64,000 bases of DNA, taken from Thermus thermamylovorans. Its GTDB lineage: Bacteria; Deinococcota; Deinococci; Deinococcales; Thermaceae. Shown here piece after piece: positions 15,791-23,825 of this stretch (position 1 is the stretch's first letter; every line of letters begins with the position of its first letter). The stretch covers positions 186,001 through 250,000 of the forward strand of contig NZ_SIJL01000001.1 of NCBI RefSeq assembly GCF_004307015.1, written 5' to 3'. A model generated the notes under the pieces. That model worked only from the letters and a program-made list of their open reading frames with translations, had not been told where the DNA came from and searched no databases. A program made the position numbers and the translations under genes.

Positions 15791-18046
15791 ATGCGGGAAA
15801 CTTTACTGGAGTTTTTCAAGAAGACAGGCAAGCCCCACCGCCTGGAGGAGATCCTCAGGCGGTTTGGCCTGGAGAAGCGGGAGGCCAAGGCCTACCTGCG
15901 GGGCCTGGTGCGGGAGGGCCTCCTGGAGAAGAAGGGAAGCCAGTACTTCCTCCCGCTTCGGGTGCAGGGGCCCATCAACCTCCACCGGGACGGGTACGGC
16001 TTTGTGCGCCTTCCCGAAAAGGACCTCTTCATCCCACCGGGCTACACCCTGGACGCCTGGCCCGAGGACCTGGTGGAGGCCCGGATCATGCCGCCTGGCC
16101 GGGACGGCAAGCCCTGGGGGGTGGTGGAGCGGGTGCTTAGGCGGGCCCGCGAGCGGGTGGTGGGCACCCTGGACTTCCGCAAGGGGTACGCCGTCCTCCT
16201 CCCGGACGAGCCGGGTTTGCCGGAACTGAGGCTCCTTCCCGAGGGGCTCCACGGCCTCAAACGTGGAAGCCGCATCGTGGTGAGGGTGCACTACGGCAAG
16301 CGCCCTTTTGGGGAGTTTCTGGAGTACCTGGGGGAAGGGGACGCCCCGGAAACCGAGACCGAGGCGGTGATCGCCAAGTACGGCCTGCGGGCGGAGTTCC
16401 CGGAGGAGGTGTTGCGGGAGGCGGAGGCCATCCCCCTGGAGATCCCCGAGGCCGAGCTCAGAAGGCGGGAAGACTTCCGGCACCTTCGGGTCTTCACGGT
16501 GGACGGGGTGGACGCCAAGGACTTTGACGACGCCATCCACGTGGAGCGCCTGCCCCAGGGGTACCGCCTGGGGGTCCACATCGCCGACGTCGCCCACTAC
16601 GTGAAGGAGGGAAGCCCTCTGGACCAGGAGGCCTTCCTAAGGGGCACCAGCGTCTACCTGCCGGGGCGGGTCCTGCCCATGCTCCCTGAGAGGCTTTCCA
16701 ATGGGGTGTGTTCCCTGAAGCCCCTCGAGGACCGGCTGGTGCTTTCCGTCCTCTTTGACCTGAGCGAGGATTTGGAGGTAAAGCGGGTGCGCTTCGCCGA
16801 AGGGGTAATAAGGAGCGTGGCCCGCACCACCTACACCGAGGTGGAGGCCTTCGCCGAGGGGTATGGTTTGCCGGAAGAACACGCTTTCTTGGCGGAGGAC
16901 CTTAGCCTCCTCCTGGACCTCACGCAAAGGCTCAGGCAAAAGCGCCTTCAGGCGGGGGCTTTGGACTTCAGCTTCCCCGAGGTGAAGGTGGAGGTGGCGG
17001 AGGGTACCCTGCACCTTCTTCCCCAGGAGGAGCCCAGGGCCCGAAGCCTCATCGAGGAGCTCATGCTCCTCGCCAACCGGAGGGTGGCGGAGCACCTGGT
17101 CAAGAAGGGGCTTCCCGGCCTCTTCCGGGTGCACGAGGAGCCCCTGGAGGTGGCCTACGCCAAGCTCCGGCAGGCCCTCTTCCGGCTTGGGTACGCCCTG
17201 CCGGAAGAGCTCTCCTCCCAGGCCTTGCAACGGGTGCTCCTCGAGGCCAAGGGCCGCCCGGAGGAACCCGTGGTGGCGGGCCTGGTCCTGCGCTCCTTGC
17301 GCCTGGCCCGCTACGCCGCGGAGAACCTAGGCCACTTCGGCTTGGCCATGGAGCACTACCTGCACTTCACAAGCCCCATCCGCCGCTATCCGGACCTGGC
17401 GGTGCACCGGGTGCTGAAGGCCCTCCTGAGGCGCACCCTCACCCCGGCCAAGAGGGCCAGGTGGCAGGAAACCTTTCCTGCCGTGGCCGAGCACGCCTCG
17501 GAGATGGAAAGAAAGGCGGAGGCGGCGGAGCGGGAACTCACCAAGTACTACATGGCCAAGTGGGCGGAACTCCACCTGGGGGAGCGCTTCACGGGGAAGG
17601 TGACGGGGGTGGCCAGCTTTGGGGCCTTCGTCATGCTGCGAAACGGGGTGGAGGGCCTAGTGCGCCTCGAGGCCCTGGGGCCCTACACCTACAGCGAGGA
17701 GGCCCTGGCCCTTTTGGGCCCCAAGGGCAAACGCATCCGCCTGGGGGACGAGATGGAGGTGGTGATCGCCGCCGCCAACCCCAGGCTTCGCCAGATCGAT
17801 TTCCTGCCCCATCGGGAGGAGGCAAAGAAGGAAGCTTCCAGGGAAAAAACCCTGGTAAAGAAGGGAAAGGCAAAGGAGGAGGACATGCGCAAAGTGGTAG
17901 GACCCCCCAAGGAGAGGAACCGCGACGACCGGCCCGAGCGGGCCACGGTGCACACGGTGTACTTCGGCGAGTGGACGCCCAAGGAGGAAAAGGCGGGGAT
18001 GCACCGCCCGGTCCAGACCCGAGCGAGGCGGAAGCGGCGGCGCTGA
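15791..18046 (+). CDS. rnr: Ribonuclease R
   Basis: This 751-residue 3'-5' exoribonuclease degrades structured RNA. In order it has an N-terminal winged helix (about 1-60, with RRFGLEKREAKAYL), cold-shock domains (about 65-215), the RNB catalytic domain and an S1 domain (about 600-675, LGERFTGKVTGVASFGAFVM). The RNB metal motif is FTVDGVDAKDFDDAIHVE, and HFTSPIRRYPDLAVHR is the second conserved block. The C terminus is basic and lysine-rich, as usual for RNase R. A strong stem-loop follows the stop. Confidence 0.96.
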   Translation: MRETLLEFFKKTGKPHRLEEILRRFGLEKREAKAYLRGLVREGLLEKKGSQYFLPLRVQGPINLHRDGYGFVRLPEKDLFIPPGYTLDAWPEDLVEARIMPPGRDGKPWGVVERVLRRARERVVGTLDFRKGYAVLLPDEPGLPELRLLPEGLHGLKRGSRIVVRVHYGKRPFGEFLEYLGEGDAPETETEAVIAKYGLRAEFPEEVLREAEAIPLEIPEAELRRREDFRHLRVFTVDGVDAKDFDDAIHVERLPQGYRLGVHIADVAHYVKEGSPLDQEAFLRGTSVYLPGRVLPMLPERLSNGVCSLKPLEDRLVLSVLFDLSEDLEVKRVRFAEGVIRSVARTTYTEVEAFAEGYGLPEEHAFLAEDLSLLLDLTQRLRQKRLQAGALDFSFPEVKVEVAEGTLHLLPQEEPRARSLIEELMLLANRRVAEHLVKKGLPGLFRVHEEPLEVAYAKLRQALFRLGYALPEELSSQALQRVLLEAKGRPEEPVVAGLVLRSLRLARYAAENLGHFGLAMEHYLHFTSPIRRYPDLAVHRVLKALLRRTLTPAKRARWQETFPAVAEHASEMERKAEAAERELTKYYMAKWAELHLGERFTGKVTGVASFGAFVMLRNGVEGLVRLEALGPYTYSEEALALLGPKGKRIRLGDEMEVVIAAANPRLRQIDFLPHREEAKKEASREKTLVKKGKAKEEDMRKVVGPPKERNRDDRPERATVHTVYFGEWTPKEEKAGMHRPVQTRARRKRRR

Positions 18047-18049
18047 AGG

Positions 18050-18077
18050 CCCCGCCGCGGCTTGGGCCGCGGGGGGG
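18050..18077. terminator. Stem-loop between convergent rnr and MEMO-like gene
   Basis: CCGCGGC (18055-18061) pairs with GCCGCGG (18066-18072) around a TTGG loop. After one mismatch the stem extends by CCCC/GGGG. There is no long U-tract. It sits between two converging stops and may serve both strands. Confidence 0.6.
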
Positions 18078-18078
18078 G

Positions 18079-19191
18079 TTAAAGCACGAGGGTCCCCGCC
18101 CCCACGGCGGAGAGGGTGGGGGCCTCGAGGTCCAGGCGGTAGGCCAACACCTGGCCCTTCCGCCCCGCGAGGAGGGGGCTTAAAGAAGCCACCACCTCCA
18201 CCGCGTCCACCCGGGTGGGGTTGGCCCCCAGGTGGGCCAAGGCCCCTTCGGGTTTCCCTTGGGCGAGCCATTCCAGGAAGCCCAGGTCCCGCCTCCTGGC
18301 CTCCTCCGCCAGGGGGCGGGAAAAGGGCTGGTCTCCGAAGCGGGGCCCCACGTGGGAGAGGTCCACCGCCAGGACCAAAAGCCCAGGGTAGTCCCGCAGG
18401 ACCACCCTCAGGGCCTCCCCCAGCTCCGGGCTTCGCCTTCCCACCAGGAGGGGAAGCACCTTGGCCCGAGGGAAGGCCCCCTTCAGGAAGAAGAGGGGAA
18501 GCTCCAGGCTGTGCTCCTCCCGGAAGGCCAGGGGGGTGTTGAAGAGCTCGAAGGGGAGGAGGGCGTCCAGGGCCTGGAGAGCTTCCAGGTCGGGCTCCGC
18601 CGGGCCAAAGGGGGTGTGGAAGGGGACGGGCAGGGCGGCGGCCCGTTCCTTCAGGGGGCGGTGGGCCACCCCCACCAGGTAGAGGCGCTCGGGGGGCGGG
18701 GTTTTCTCCAGGGCGGCCAGAGCCGCCCCGTAGGCCTCGGGGACGCGGGCGGGTTCCAGGTGGGGGAGGAGAAGGGCCTGGGCTGCTGGAGCTTCCTCGT
18801 GAAAGCTGGCCCGGAAGGCTTCCAGGAAGGCCCGGGCCTCCTTTTCCCCCGTGGGGTAGGAGAGCCCCGCCAGGCGCATGGGCCGCTCCCTCTTTAGCCT
18901 CTCCTCCTCCTCGCGCAGCCTTCTTTCCACCTCCTCCGTGAGGAGGAGGCCCGCCTCTTCCAGGGCCTTCAGGAGGTCTTCCAGCTCCTTTTTGGGCACC
19001 AGGACCCCGTGGGCCTTGAAGACCTCCTCCTGTACTTCCTCCAGGGTCCTCCCCTCCAAGAGGGAGACGAGGAAGAGCCCCCCTTCCGTGAGGGCCAGGG
19101 GCTTTTCGAAGACCCCGTAGGGGTCGCTGAGGAGAAACCCCCCTTCCACCGGGGTGATCTGGGGTTCACGGAGCCGGATCCTGCCCACCAC
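18079..19191 (-). CDS. MEMO-like protein (AmmeMemoRadiSam B family) with N-terminal winged-helix domain
   Basis: The C-terminal ~270 residues have the MEMO fold signatures: LLPHLEPARVPEAYGAALAA, the block around FREEHSLELPLFFLKGAFP, and LVLAVDLSHVGPRFGD. The family is related to extradiol dioxygenases, and bacterial members often travel with AMMECR1 and a radical SAM enzyme; neither is here. The N-terminal ~100 residues (LTEGGLFLVSLLEGRTLEEV, then a helical LLKALEEAGLLLTEEV) look like a PqqD-type winged helix. The protein has no cysteine, so the human MEMO1 copper-ligand cysteine is absent. Its start overlaps the 3' end of the tRNA nucleotidyltransferase gene by 26 nt. Function unknown. Confidence 0.82.
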   Translation of the reverse strand: MVGRIRLREPQITPVEGGFLLSDPYGVFEKPLALTEGGLFLVSLLEGRTLEEVQEEVFKAHGVLVPKKELEDLLKALEEAGLLLTEEVERRLREEEERLKRERPMRLAGLSYPTGEKEARAFLEAFRASFHEEAPAAQALLLPHLEPARVPEAYGAALAALEKTPPPERLYLVGVAHRPLKERAAALPVPFHTPFGPAEPDLEALQALDALLPFELFNTPLAFREEHSLELPLFFLKGAFPRAKVLPLLVGRRSPELGEALRVVLRDYPGLLVLAVDLSHVGPRFGDQPFSRPLAEEARRRDLGFLEWLAQGKPEGALAHLGANPTRVDAVEVVASLSPLLAGRKGQVLAYRLDLEAPTLSAVGAGTLVL

Positions 19192-20461
19192 CCCTCCAGT
19201 TTAGGAGAAGGGCCCTGGCCTCCTCCGGGGTGCGCGCCCGCCCTTCGGCCTGGGCCTCGAGGAGGAGGGCCAGCGCCCGCCCCACCTCCGGCCCCGGCCG
19301 TAAGCCCAGGAGGGCCATCACCTCCTCTCCCGAAAGGAGGGGGCGTTCGGGGAGGGGCTCGGAGAGGGTTTCCCGGTAGGCCTCCAGTACCTCCCAGGCC
19401 TCCTTCTCCACCCCTTTCGTGCCCAGGCGGTCTGCCGCCATGAGGTAGGGAAGGGCGGGAAGGAGGTCTTGGCGCCGGAAGTAGAAGCGGCGGAGGGCCT
19501 TTGCCCCTTCCGGGGGGCGGTCCATGTGCCGGCGCACCAGGGCCCGCACCTCCTCCACCGCCCCTTTGGGGAAGCGGAGCCAAAGGAGGCTTGCCCCCGC
19601 CACCTCCGCCCCCACCTCCGCGTGGCCCAGGAAGCGGTAGCGCCCCACCTCGGGGTCAAAGCGGCGGGTGAGGGGCTTGCCCACGTCGTGGTAGAGGGCG
19701 GCCAACCGGGCCTCGAGGGGGGCCTCCGGCCAGAGCCAGGTGAGGTGGAAGAGGACGGAGAGGGTGTGCCGCCAGGCGTCCAGGTGGTGCACCCCCCCCT
19801 GTTCCAGGCCCACCAGGGGGCGGAGCTCGGGGAGGTAGACGTCCAAAAGCCCTGTGCGCTCCAGGAGGTGGAGCCCCCAGGCGGCGCGCGGGGAGAGGAG
19901 GAGCCGGCTCAGCTCCTCCCGCACCCGCTCCCGCGCCGGGAGGGCCCCAGAATGGGCCAGGAGGAAGCGGGCGTGGCGGGCGAGGGCCTCCCTGGTGGCC
20001 TCGAGGAGGCCCAGGCCCAGGCTGGCCGCCAGGCGCACCGCCCGCAGGCTCCGGAGGTGGTCCGCGTAGAGGTTTTCCTCCCGCACCATCACCAGGAGGC
20101 GCCGCCTGAGGTCCTCCTCCACCCCCGGGAGGCCGAAGACCCGGCCCCCTTTCCAGAGGAGGGCGTTCAGGCGGAAGTCCCGCCGCCCGAGGTCTTCCTC
20201 GGGGGTGCCCTCCAGGGGGGCGAAGTCCAGGGTCATCGGCCCCACCGCCAGGCGGTACTGGCCCCGCGCCGCGTCCAGGGGGAAGAGGCTGCCCCCCAGG
20301 CGGGCCTGGGCCTCCTCCGCCGCCCTCAGGGGGTCTTCCGCGGCGAAGTCCAGGTCCTGGGGCCTCCTTCCCAGGAGGAGGTCCCTGAGGGCACCCCCCA
20401 CGGGGATGGCCCCCTTGGGGGTATAAAAGGGGAAGTCCCTATGGGCGAGGAGGCGAAGCAC
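19166..20461 (-). CDS. cca: tRNA nucleotidyltransferase/poly(A) polymerase family with HD domain
   Basis: The class II nucleotidyltransferase head has the G-loop IPVGGALRDLLLG and the catalytic pair LDFA, with the family block RRDFRLNALLWK. The neck LRSLRAVRLAASLG and a C-terminal HD phosphohydrolase domain (AALYHDVGKP) follow. It adds or repairs the tRNA CCA end, or only part of it if a second enzyme exists; the full specificity cannot be read. The best start is GTG at 20461, 6 nt after GATAAT, giving 431 residues. The open frame runs on to 20755, but that part lies antisense to coaE. Confidence 0.88.
   Translation of the reverse strand: MLRLLAHRDFPFYTPKGAIPVGGALRDLLLGRRPQDLDFAAEDPLRAAEEAQARLGGSLFPLDAARGQYRLAVGPMTLDFAPLEGTPEEDLGRRDFRLNALLWKGGRVFGLPGVEEDLRRRLLVMVREENLYADHLRSLRAVRLAASLGLGLLEATREALARHARFLLAHSGALPARERVREELSRLLLSPRAAWGLHLLERTGLLDVYLPELRPLVGLEQGGVHHLDAWRHTLSVLFHLTWLWPEAPLEARLAALYHDVGKPLTRRFDPEVGRYRFLGHAEVGAEVAGASLLWLRFPKGAVEEVRALVRRHMDRPPEGAKALRRFYFRRQDLLPALPYLMAADRLGTKGVEKEAWEVLEAYRETLSEPLPERPLLSGEEVMALLGLRPGPEVGRALALLLEAQAEGRARTPEEARALLLNWRGGGQDPAP
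20422..20427 (+). promoter_or_regulatory. -10 box of coaE
   Basis: TATAAA 13 nt before the coaE ATG, lying inside the first codons of cca on the other strand. No good -35. Confidence 0.4.
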
Positions 20462-21046
20462 CCCATCATTATCGGCATCACCGGGAACATCGGGAGCGGC
20501 AAGAGCACGGTGGCCGCCCTCCTGAGGTCCTGGGGTTACCCGGTGATCGACCTGGACGCGCTTGCCGCCCAGGCCCGGGAGAACCGGAAGGAGGAGCTCA
20601 GGAGGCTCTTTCCCGAAGCCTTCCCCGGGGAGGAGCTGGACCGGAGGGCCCTGGCCCAGCTGGTCTTCGGCGATCCCGAAAGGCTCCGGGCCCTCGAGGC
20701 CCTCGTCCACCCGGAGGTGCGGAGGCTTCTTGAGGAGGAGCTCGCCCGCCTCCAAGCCCCCTTGGTCTTCCTGGAGATCCCCCTCCTCTTTGAAAAGGGC
20801 AGGGAGGCCCGCCTGGACGCCACGCTTCTGGTGGCGGCACCCCTGGAGGAGCGCATCGGGCGGGTGATGGCCCGCTCCGGGCTTTCCCGGGAGGAGGTCC
20901 TGGCCCGGGAAAGGGCGCAGATGCCCGAGGAGGAGAAGAGGAAGCGGGCTACCTGGGTTTTGGAGAACCGAGGGGGGCTTAAGGAGCTGGAGGAGGGGCT
21001 GAGGGAGATCCTGGCCCGGATCCAGGAGCGTTTTGGGCTAAGCTAG
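20441..21046 (+). CDS. coaE: Dephospho-CoA kinase
   Basis: The 201-residue protein phosphorylates the ribose 3'-OH of dephospho-CoA, the last step of CoA synthesis. The P-loop is [30 protein letters not shown]-type and EIPLLFEKG blocks and the lid [19 protein letters not shown] follow. The start [15 protein letters not shown] matches the solved T. thermophilus enzyme, so the ATG at 20441 is well supported even though it lies 21 nt inside the divergent cca gene. The SDR gene begins 5 nt downstream. Confidence 0.95.
   Translation: MGEEAKHPIIIGITGNIGSGKSTVAALLRSWGYPVIDLDALAAQARENRKEELRRLFPEAFPGEELDRRALAQLVFGDPERLRALEALVHPEVRRLLEEELARLQAPLVFLEIPLLFEKGREARLDATLLVAAPLEERIGRVMARSGLSREEVLARERAQMPEEEKRKRATWVLENRGGLKELEEGLREILARIQERFGLS
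20468..20473 (-). promoter_or_regulatory. -10 box for leaderless cca
   Basis: GATAAT on the minus strand, 6 nt before the cca GTG, lying within the first codons of coaE on the other strand. Confidence 0.5.
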
Positions 21047-21051
21047 AGGGC

Positions 21052-21744
21052 ATGCGGGTGGCCTTGGTATCGGGGGCGAGCCGGGGGATTGGGGAGGCCA
21101 TCGCCCGGCTTCTGCACGCTAAAGGGTACAGAGTAGGGCTTTTTGCCCGGGATGGGAGAAGGCTCGAGGCCTTGGCCTCGGAGCTGGGGGAGGGGGCCTT
21201 GGCCTTGCCCGGGGACGTGCGCTCCCTTGCGGACTGGCAGAAGGCGTTGGCAGGCCTCCTGGAGGCTTACGGCCGGCTGGACCTCCTGGTCAACAACGCC
21301 GGGATTGGCGTGATGAAGCCTGTGGCCGAGCTCAGCGAGGAGGAGTTCCGCCAGGTTTTGGAGGTGAACCTGGTGGGGCCCTTTTTGGGCCTCAAGGCGG
21401 CTTTGCCAGCCCTTGTGGCCTCGAGGGGGGTGGTGGTGAACATCGGAAGCCTGGCGGGCAAAAACGCCTTCAAGGGCGGGGCGGCCTACAACGCCAGCAA
21501 GTTCGGCCTCCTGGGCCTCATGGGGGCGGCCATGCTGGAGCTAAGGGAAGCGGGGGTGCGGGTGGTGAACATCCTGCCGGGCTCGGTGGACACGGGCTTC
21601 GCCGGGAACACCCCTGGGGCCACCTGGAAGCTCGCTCCCGAGGACGTAGCCCAGGCGGTGCTCTTTGCCGCGGGGATGCCGGAGGGGGCCTTGGTGAGCG
21701 AGATGGAGCTCCGCCCCACCTACGCCGCCCCCAAGGGCGGCTAA
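21052..21744 (+). CDS. Short-chain dehydrogenase/reductase
   Basis: The 230-residue classical SDR has the cofactor motif [19 protein letters not shown], a serine in [11 protein letters not shown] and the catalytic YNASK. An arginine-rich stretch after beta-2 (ARDGRRLE) favours NADP(H). The sequence resembles 3-oxoacyl-ACP reductase-like enzymes, but it is not the FabG core type and the substrate is open. It sits 5 nt after coaE and 9 nt before sufE, apparently in one operon. Confidence 0.88.
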   Translation: MRVALVSGASRGIGEAIARLLHAKGYRVGLFARDGRRLEALASELGEGALALPGDVRSLADWQKALAGLLEAYGRLDLLVNNAGIGVMKPVAELSEEEFRQVLEVNLVGPFLGLKAALPALVASRGVVVNIGSLAGKNAFKGGAAYNASKFGLLGLMGAAMLELREAGVRVVNILPGSVDTGFAGNTPGATWKLAPEDVAQAVLFAAGMPEGALVSEMELRPTYAAPKGG

Positions 21745-21753
21745 GCTTAGGCC

Positions 21754-22161
21754 ATGAGCCTGCCTGCCCGCCTTCAGGAGGCCTTGGGCCTCCTCAAGGC
21801 TATGCCCAAGGAGCTCAAAGCCCAGGCGCTTCTGGACTACGCCAAGCGGGTGCCCGCGCCGCCCCCGGGGGTGGAGCTGGAGCGGGTGCCCGAGTGCCAG
21901 ACCCCCTTCTTCCTGCGGGCGGAGGTGGAGGGGGGAAGGGTTAGGCTCTACTTCTTCGTCCCCGACGAGGCCCCCACGGTGAAGGCCTTCGCGGGCCTCC
22001 TCAAGGAGGGGCTGGAAGGGGAGCCCCCCGAGGCGGTGCTCGCTGTGCCCCCCGCCTTCTACCGGGGGGCGGGGCTGGAGGAACTCCTCACCCCCTTGCG
22101 CCTGCGGGGCCTCGAGGCCGCCCTCCTCCGCCTGCAGGAGCAGGTGCGCCAGGTCCTTTAG
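21754..22161 (+). CDS. sufE: SufE-like sulfur acceptor
   Basis: The 135-residue protein matches SufE, which takes persulfide sulfur from the cysteine desulfurase SufS and passes it to the Fe-S scaffold. The active cysteine is in RVPECQTPFF, at the place of the family V-x-GCQS motif. The N-terminal helix LLKAMPKELKAQALLDYAKR is also typical. No sufS or sufBCD is nearby, so it would work with a system encoded elsewhere. Confidence 0.88.
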   Translation: MSLPARLQEALGLLKAMPKELKAQALLDYAKRVPAPPPGVELERVPECQTPFFLRAEVEGGRVRLYFFVPDEAPTVKAFAGLLKEGLEGEPPEAVLAVPPAFYRGAGLEELLTPLRLRGLEAALLRLQEQVRQVL

Positions 22162-22164
22162 CCC

Positions 22165-22710
22165 ATGCTGGCCGCCTTTCTCCTCGGCTACTTTCTGGGG
22201 AGCTTCCCCGTGGCCTACTGGTTCGGGGCCCTCCGGGGGAAAAACCTCCTAGAGGAGGGCTCGGGCAATCCCGGGGCCCTGAACGCCTACCGCCTCCTGG
22301 GGCCGGTGCCTGGCCTTTTGGTCCTCCTCCTGGACGTTTTCAAGGGGGCCCTGGCCGTGGCCGCGGGGGAGGCGGCCTTAGGGGGAGATCCCTTGGGGGG
22401 CCTGGCGGGGGGCGCGGGGGCGGCCTGGGGGCACGCCTTCTCCCCCTGGCTCCTCTTCCGGGGGGGCAAGGCCCTGGCTCCGGCCTCTGGAGCCCTCCTG
22501 GCGGTGGATCCCCGCCTCCTCCTCGCCGCCCTGGTCCTCTTCGCCTTTCTTGCCCTCCTCTTCCGCAGGCCCTACCGGGCAGCCCTGGCCGTGGCCCTGG
22601 CCCTGCCCCTCCTGGCGGCGGCGGTGGACCGTACCCCCTTCCACCTCCTCTTCGGCCTGGGGGTGGGTCTGCCCGTGGCCCTCCGCCACCTAAAGGACTG
22701 GGACCGCTAG
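22165..22710 (+). CDS. plsY: Glycerol-3-phosphate acyltransferase, PlsY family
   Basis: The 181-residue integral membrane protein has about five membrane segments and the three PlsY motifs: LGSFPVAYWFG, GSGNPGALNAYR and WGHAFSPWLLFRGGKALAP. PlsY acylates glycerol-3-phosphate from acyl-phosphate to start phospholipid synthesis. The third motif normally reads GGKG(V/A)AT and here ends GGKALAP, a slight divergence. This may be a paralogue of a second PlsY elsewhere, which I cannot check. It starts 3 nt after sufE. Confidence 0.85.
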   Translation: MLAAFLLGYFLGSFPVAYWFGALRGKNLLEEGSGNPGALNAYRLLGPVPGLLVLLLDVFKGALAVAAGEAALGGDPLGGLAGGAGAAWGHAFSPWLLFRGGKALAPASGALLAVDPRLLLAALVLFAFLALLFRRPYRAALAVALALPLLAAAVDRTPFHLLFGLGVGLPVALRHLKDWDR

Positions 22711-22725
22711 GTGCCCACTTGGGGC

Positions 22726-22753
22726 CCCCGTGGCGGCGCAAGCCACCACGGGG
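22726..22753. terminator. Bidirectional terminator hairpin between plsY and LIV operon 1
   Basis: CCCCGTGG (22726-22733) pairs with CCACGGGG (22746-22753). An inner GGC/GCC pair closes a GCAA tetraloop after one mismatch. It lies between converging genes and is the clearest GNRA-capped hairpin in the window. Confidence 0.7.
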
Positions 22754-22756
22754 TAC

Positions 22757-23824
22757 TCAGTAGGGCAGGGGCCAGGTACGGAAGTAGCTGCGCACCCGGC
22801 CCCAAAGCCCCACCAGGCCCAGGGGCTCCAGGATCAGGAAGACCAGGATCAGGAGGCCGAAGATCACGTTGCGCCAGGCGGCCAGGGCGGCGGCGTACTG
22901 GGGCCCCAGGGCCCCCACAAAGCTGTTCAGCACCTCGGGGATAAGGAGGACGAAGAAGGCCCCCAGCACCGCCCCCAGCACCGTCCCCGCTCCCCCCACG
23001 ATCACCATGGCCAGGTACTGGATGCTCACCGTGAGGGGGAAGTACTCCGGGGTCACCGCCCGGTAGAGCTGGGCCAAAAGCCCGCCGGCCACCCCCGCGT
23101 AAAAGGCGGAGAGAGCGAAGGCCAGGAGCTTCACCCGCACCAGGTCCACCCCCGCCACCCGGGCGGAGAGGTCGTTGTCCCGGACCGCCATGAAGGCCCG
23201 CCCCGCCCGGGTCATGAGGAGGCGCTTGCCGTAGAAGAAGAGGGGCAGGGCGAAGAGGAGGGCCAGGTACCAGAGCCTTTCCGGGGTGTCCAGGGGAAGC
23301 CCCAAGACCTCCGGAGGCGGCAGGGTGCGCCCCCGGATCCCCCCCGTGACCGCCTCCCAGTTCTTGAAGACGTAGTCCGCCAGGAACTGGAAGGCCAGGG
23401 TAGCGATGGCCAGGTACACCCCCTTGATGCGCAGGGAGGGGAGGGCCAGGACCAGGCCCAGGAGGGCGGCGATGATCCCTCCCAGGAGGATCCCTAGGGG
23501 GGCCAGGGGCCCGAAGAGGTGGCTGGCCGCGTAGGCCCCCACCCCCATGAAGGCGGCGTGGCCCAGGGAGATCTGCCCCGCTCCCCCCACCAGGAGGTGG
23601 AGGCCCAGAGCGCTTAGGGCCCCGATGGCCACCAGGGTGGCCACGTACATGGGGTAGGGGCCCAGGAGGAGGGGCAGGAGGAGGAGGAGGGCCAGGAAAG
23701 CCCAAAGGGCCACCCGGCCCAAGGGGGTGCTGGCGTAGGCCTCGTCCTCCCGGTAGGTCTCCCGCACCGCCCGGGCCAGGCGGCGGCTGTAGGCGTCGGT
23801 GAGGCGTTTGGAAAGGGCGTACAC
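22757..23824 (-). CDS. LIV-type ABC transporter permease 1b (LivM-like)
   Basis: This 355-residue inner-membrane permease is of the branched-chain amino acid type, with about nine to ten membrane segments. The conserved cytoplasmic EAA-like region reads RAGRAFMAVRDNDLSARVAGVD, followed by VKLLAFALSAFYAGVAGGL. A charged ~35-residue N-terminal extension (RRLARAVRETYREDEAY) precedes the first segment and is longer than in most LivM proteins. It is last in the operon, 1 nt after the acyl-CoA synthetase. Its substrate is probably an organic acid rather than an amino acid, judging by that neighbour. Confidence 0.88.
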   Translation of the reverse strand: MYALSKRLTDAYSRRLARAVRETYREDEAYASTPLGRVALWAFLALLLLLPLLLGPYPMYVATLVAIGALSALGLHLLVGGAGQISLGHAAFMGVGAYAASHLFGPLAPLGILLGGIIAALLGLVLALPSLRIKGVYLAIATLAFQFLADYVFKNWEAVTGGIRGRTLPPPEVLGLPLDTPERLWYLALLFALPLFFYGKRLLMTRAGRAFMAVRDNDLSARVAGVDLVRVKLLAFALSAFYAGVAGGLLAQLYRAVTPEYFPLTVSIQYLAMVIVGGAGTVLGAVLGAFFVLLIPEVLNSFVGALGPQYAAALAAWRNVIFGLLILVFLILEPLGLVGLWGRVRSYFRTWPLPY

Positions 23825-23825
23825 C

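Noticed and set aside
19469-20440. Plus-strand extension of the coaE frame
   Set aside because: Antisense to cca with a compositional pattern of a shadow; homology begins only at 20441.
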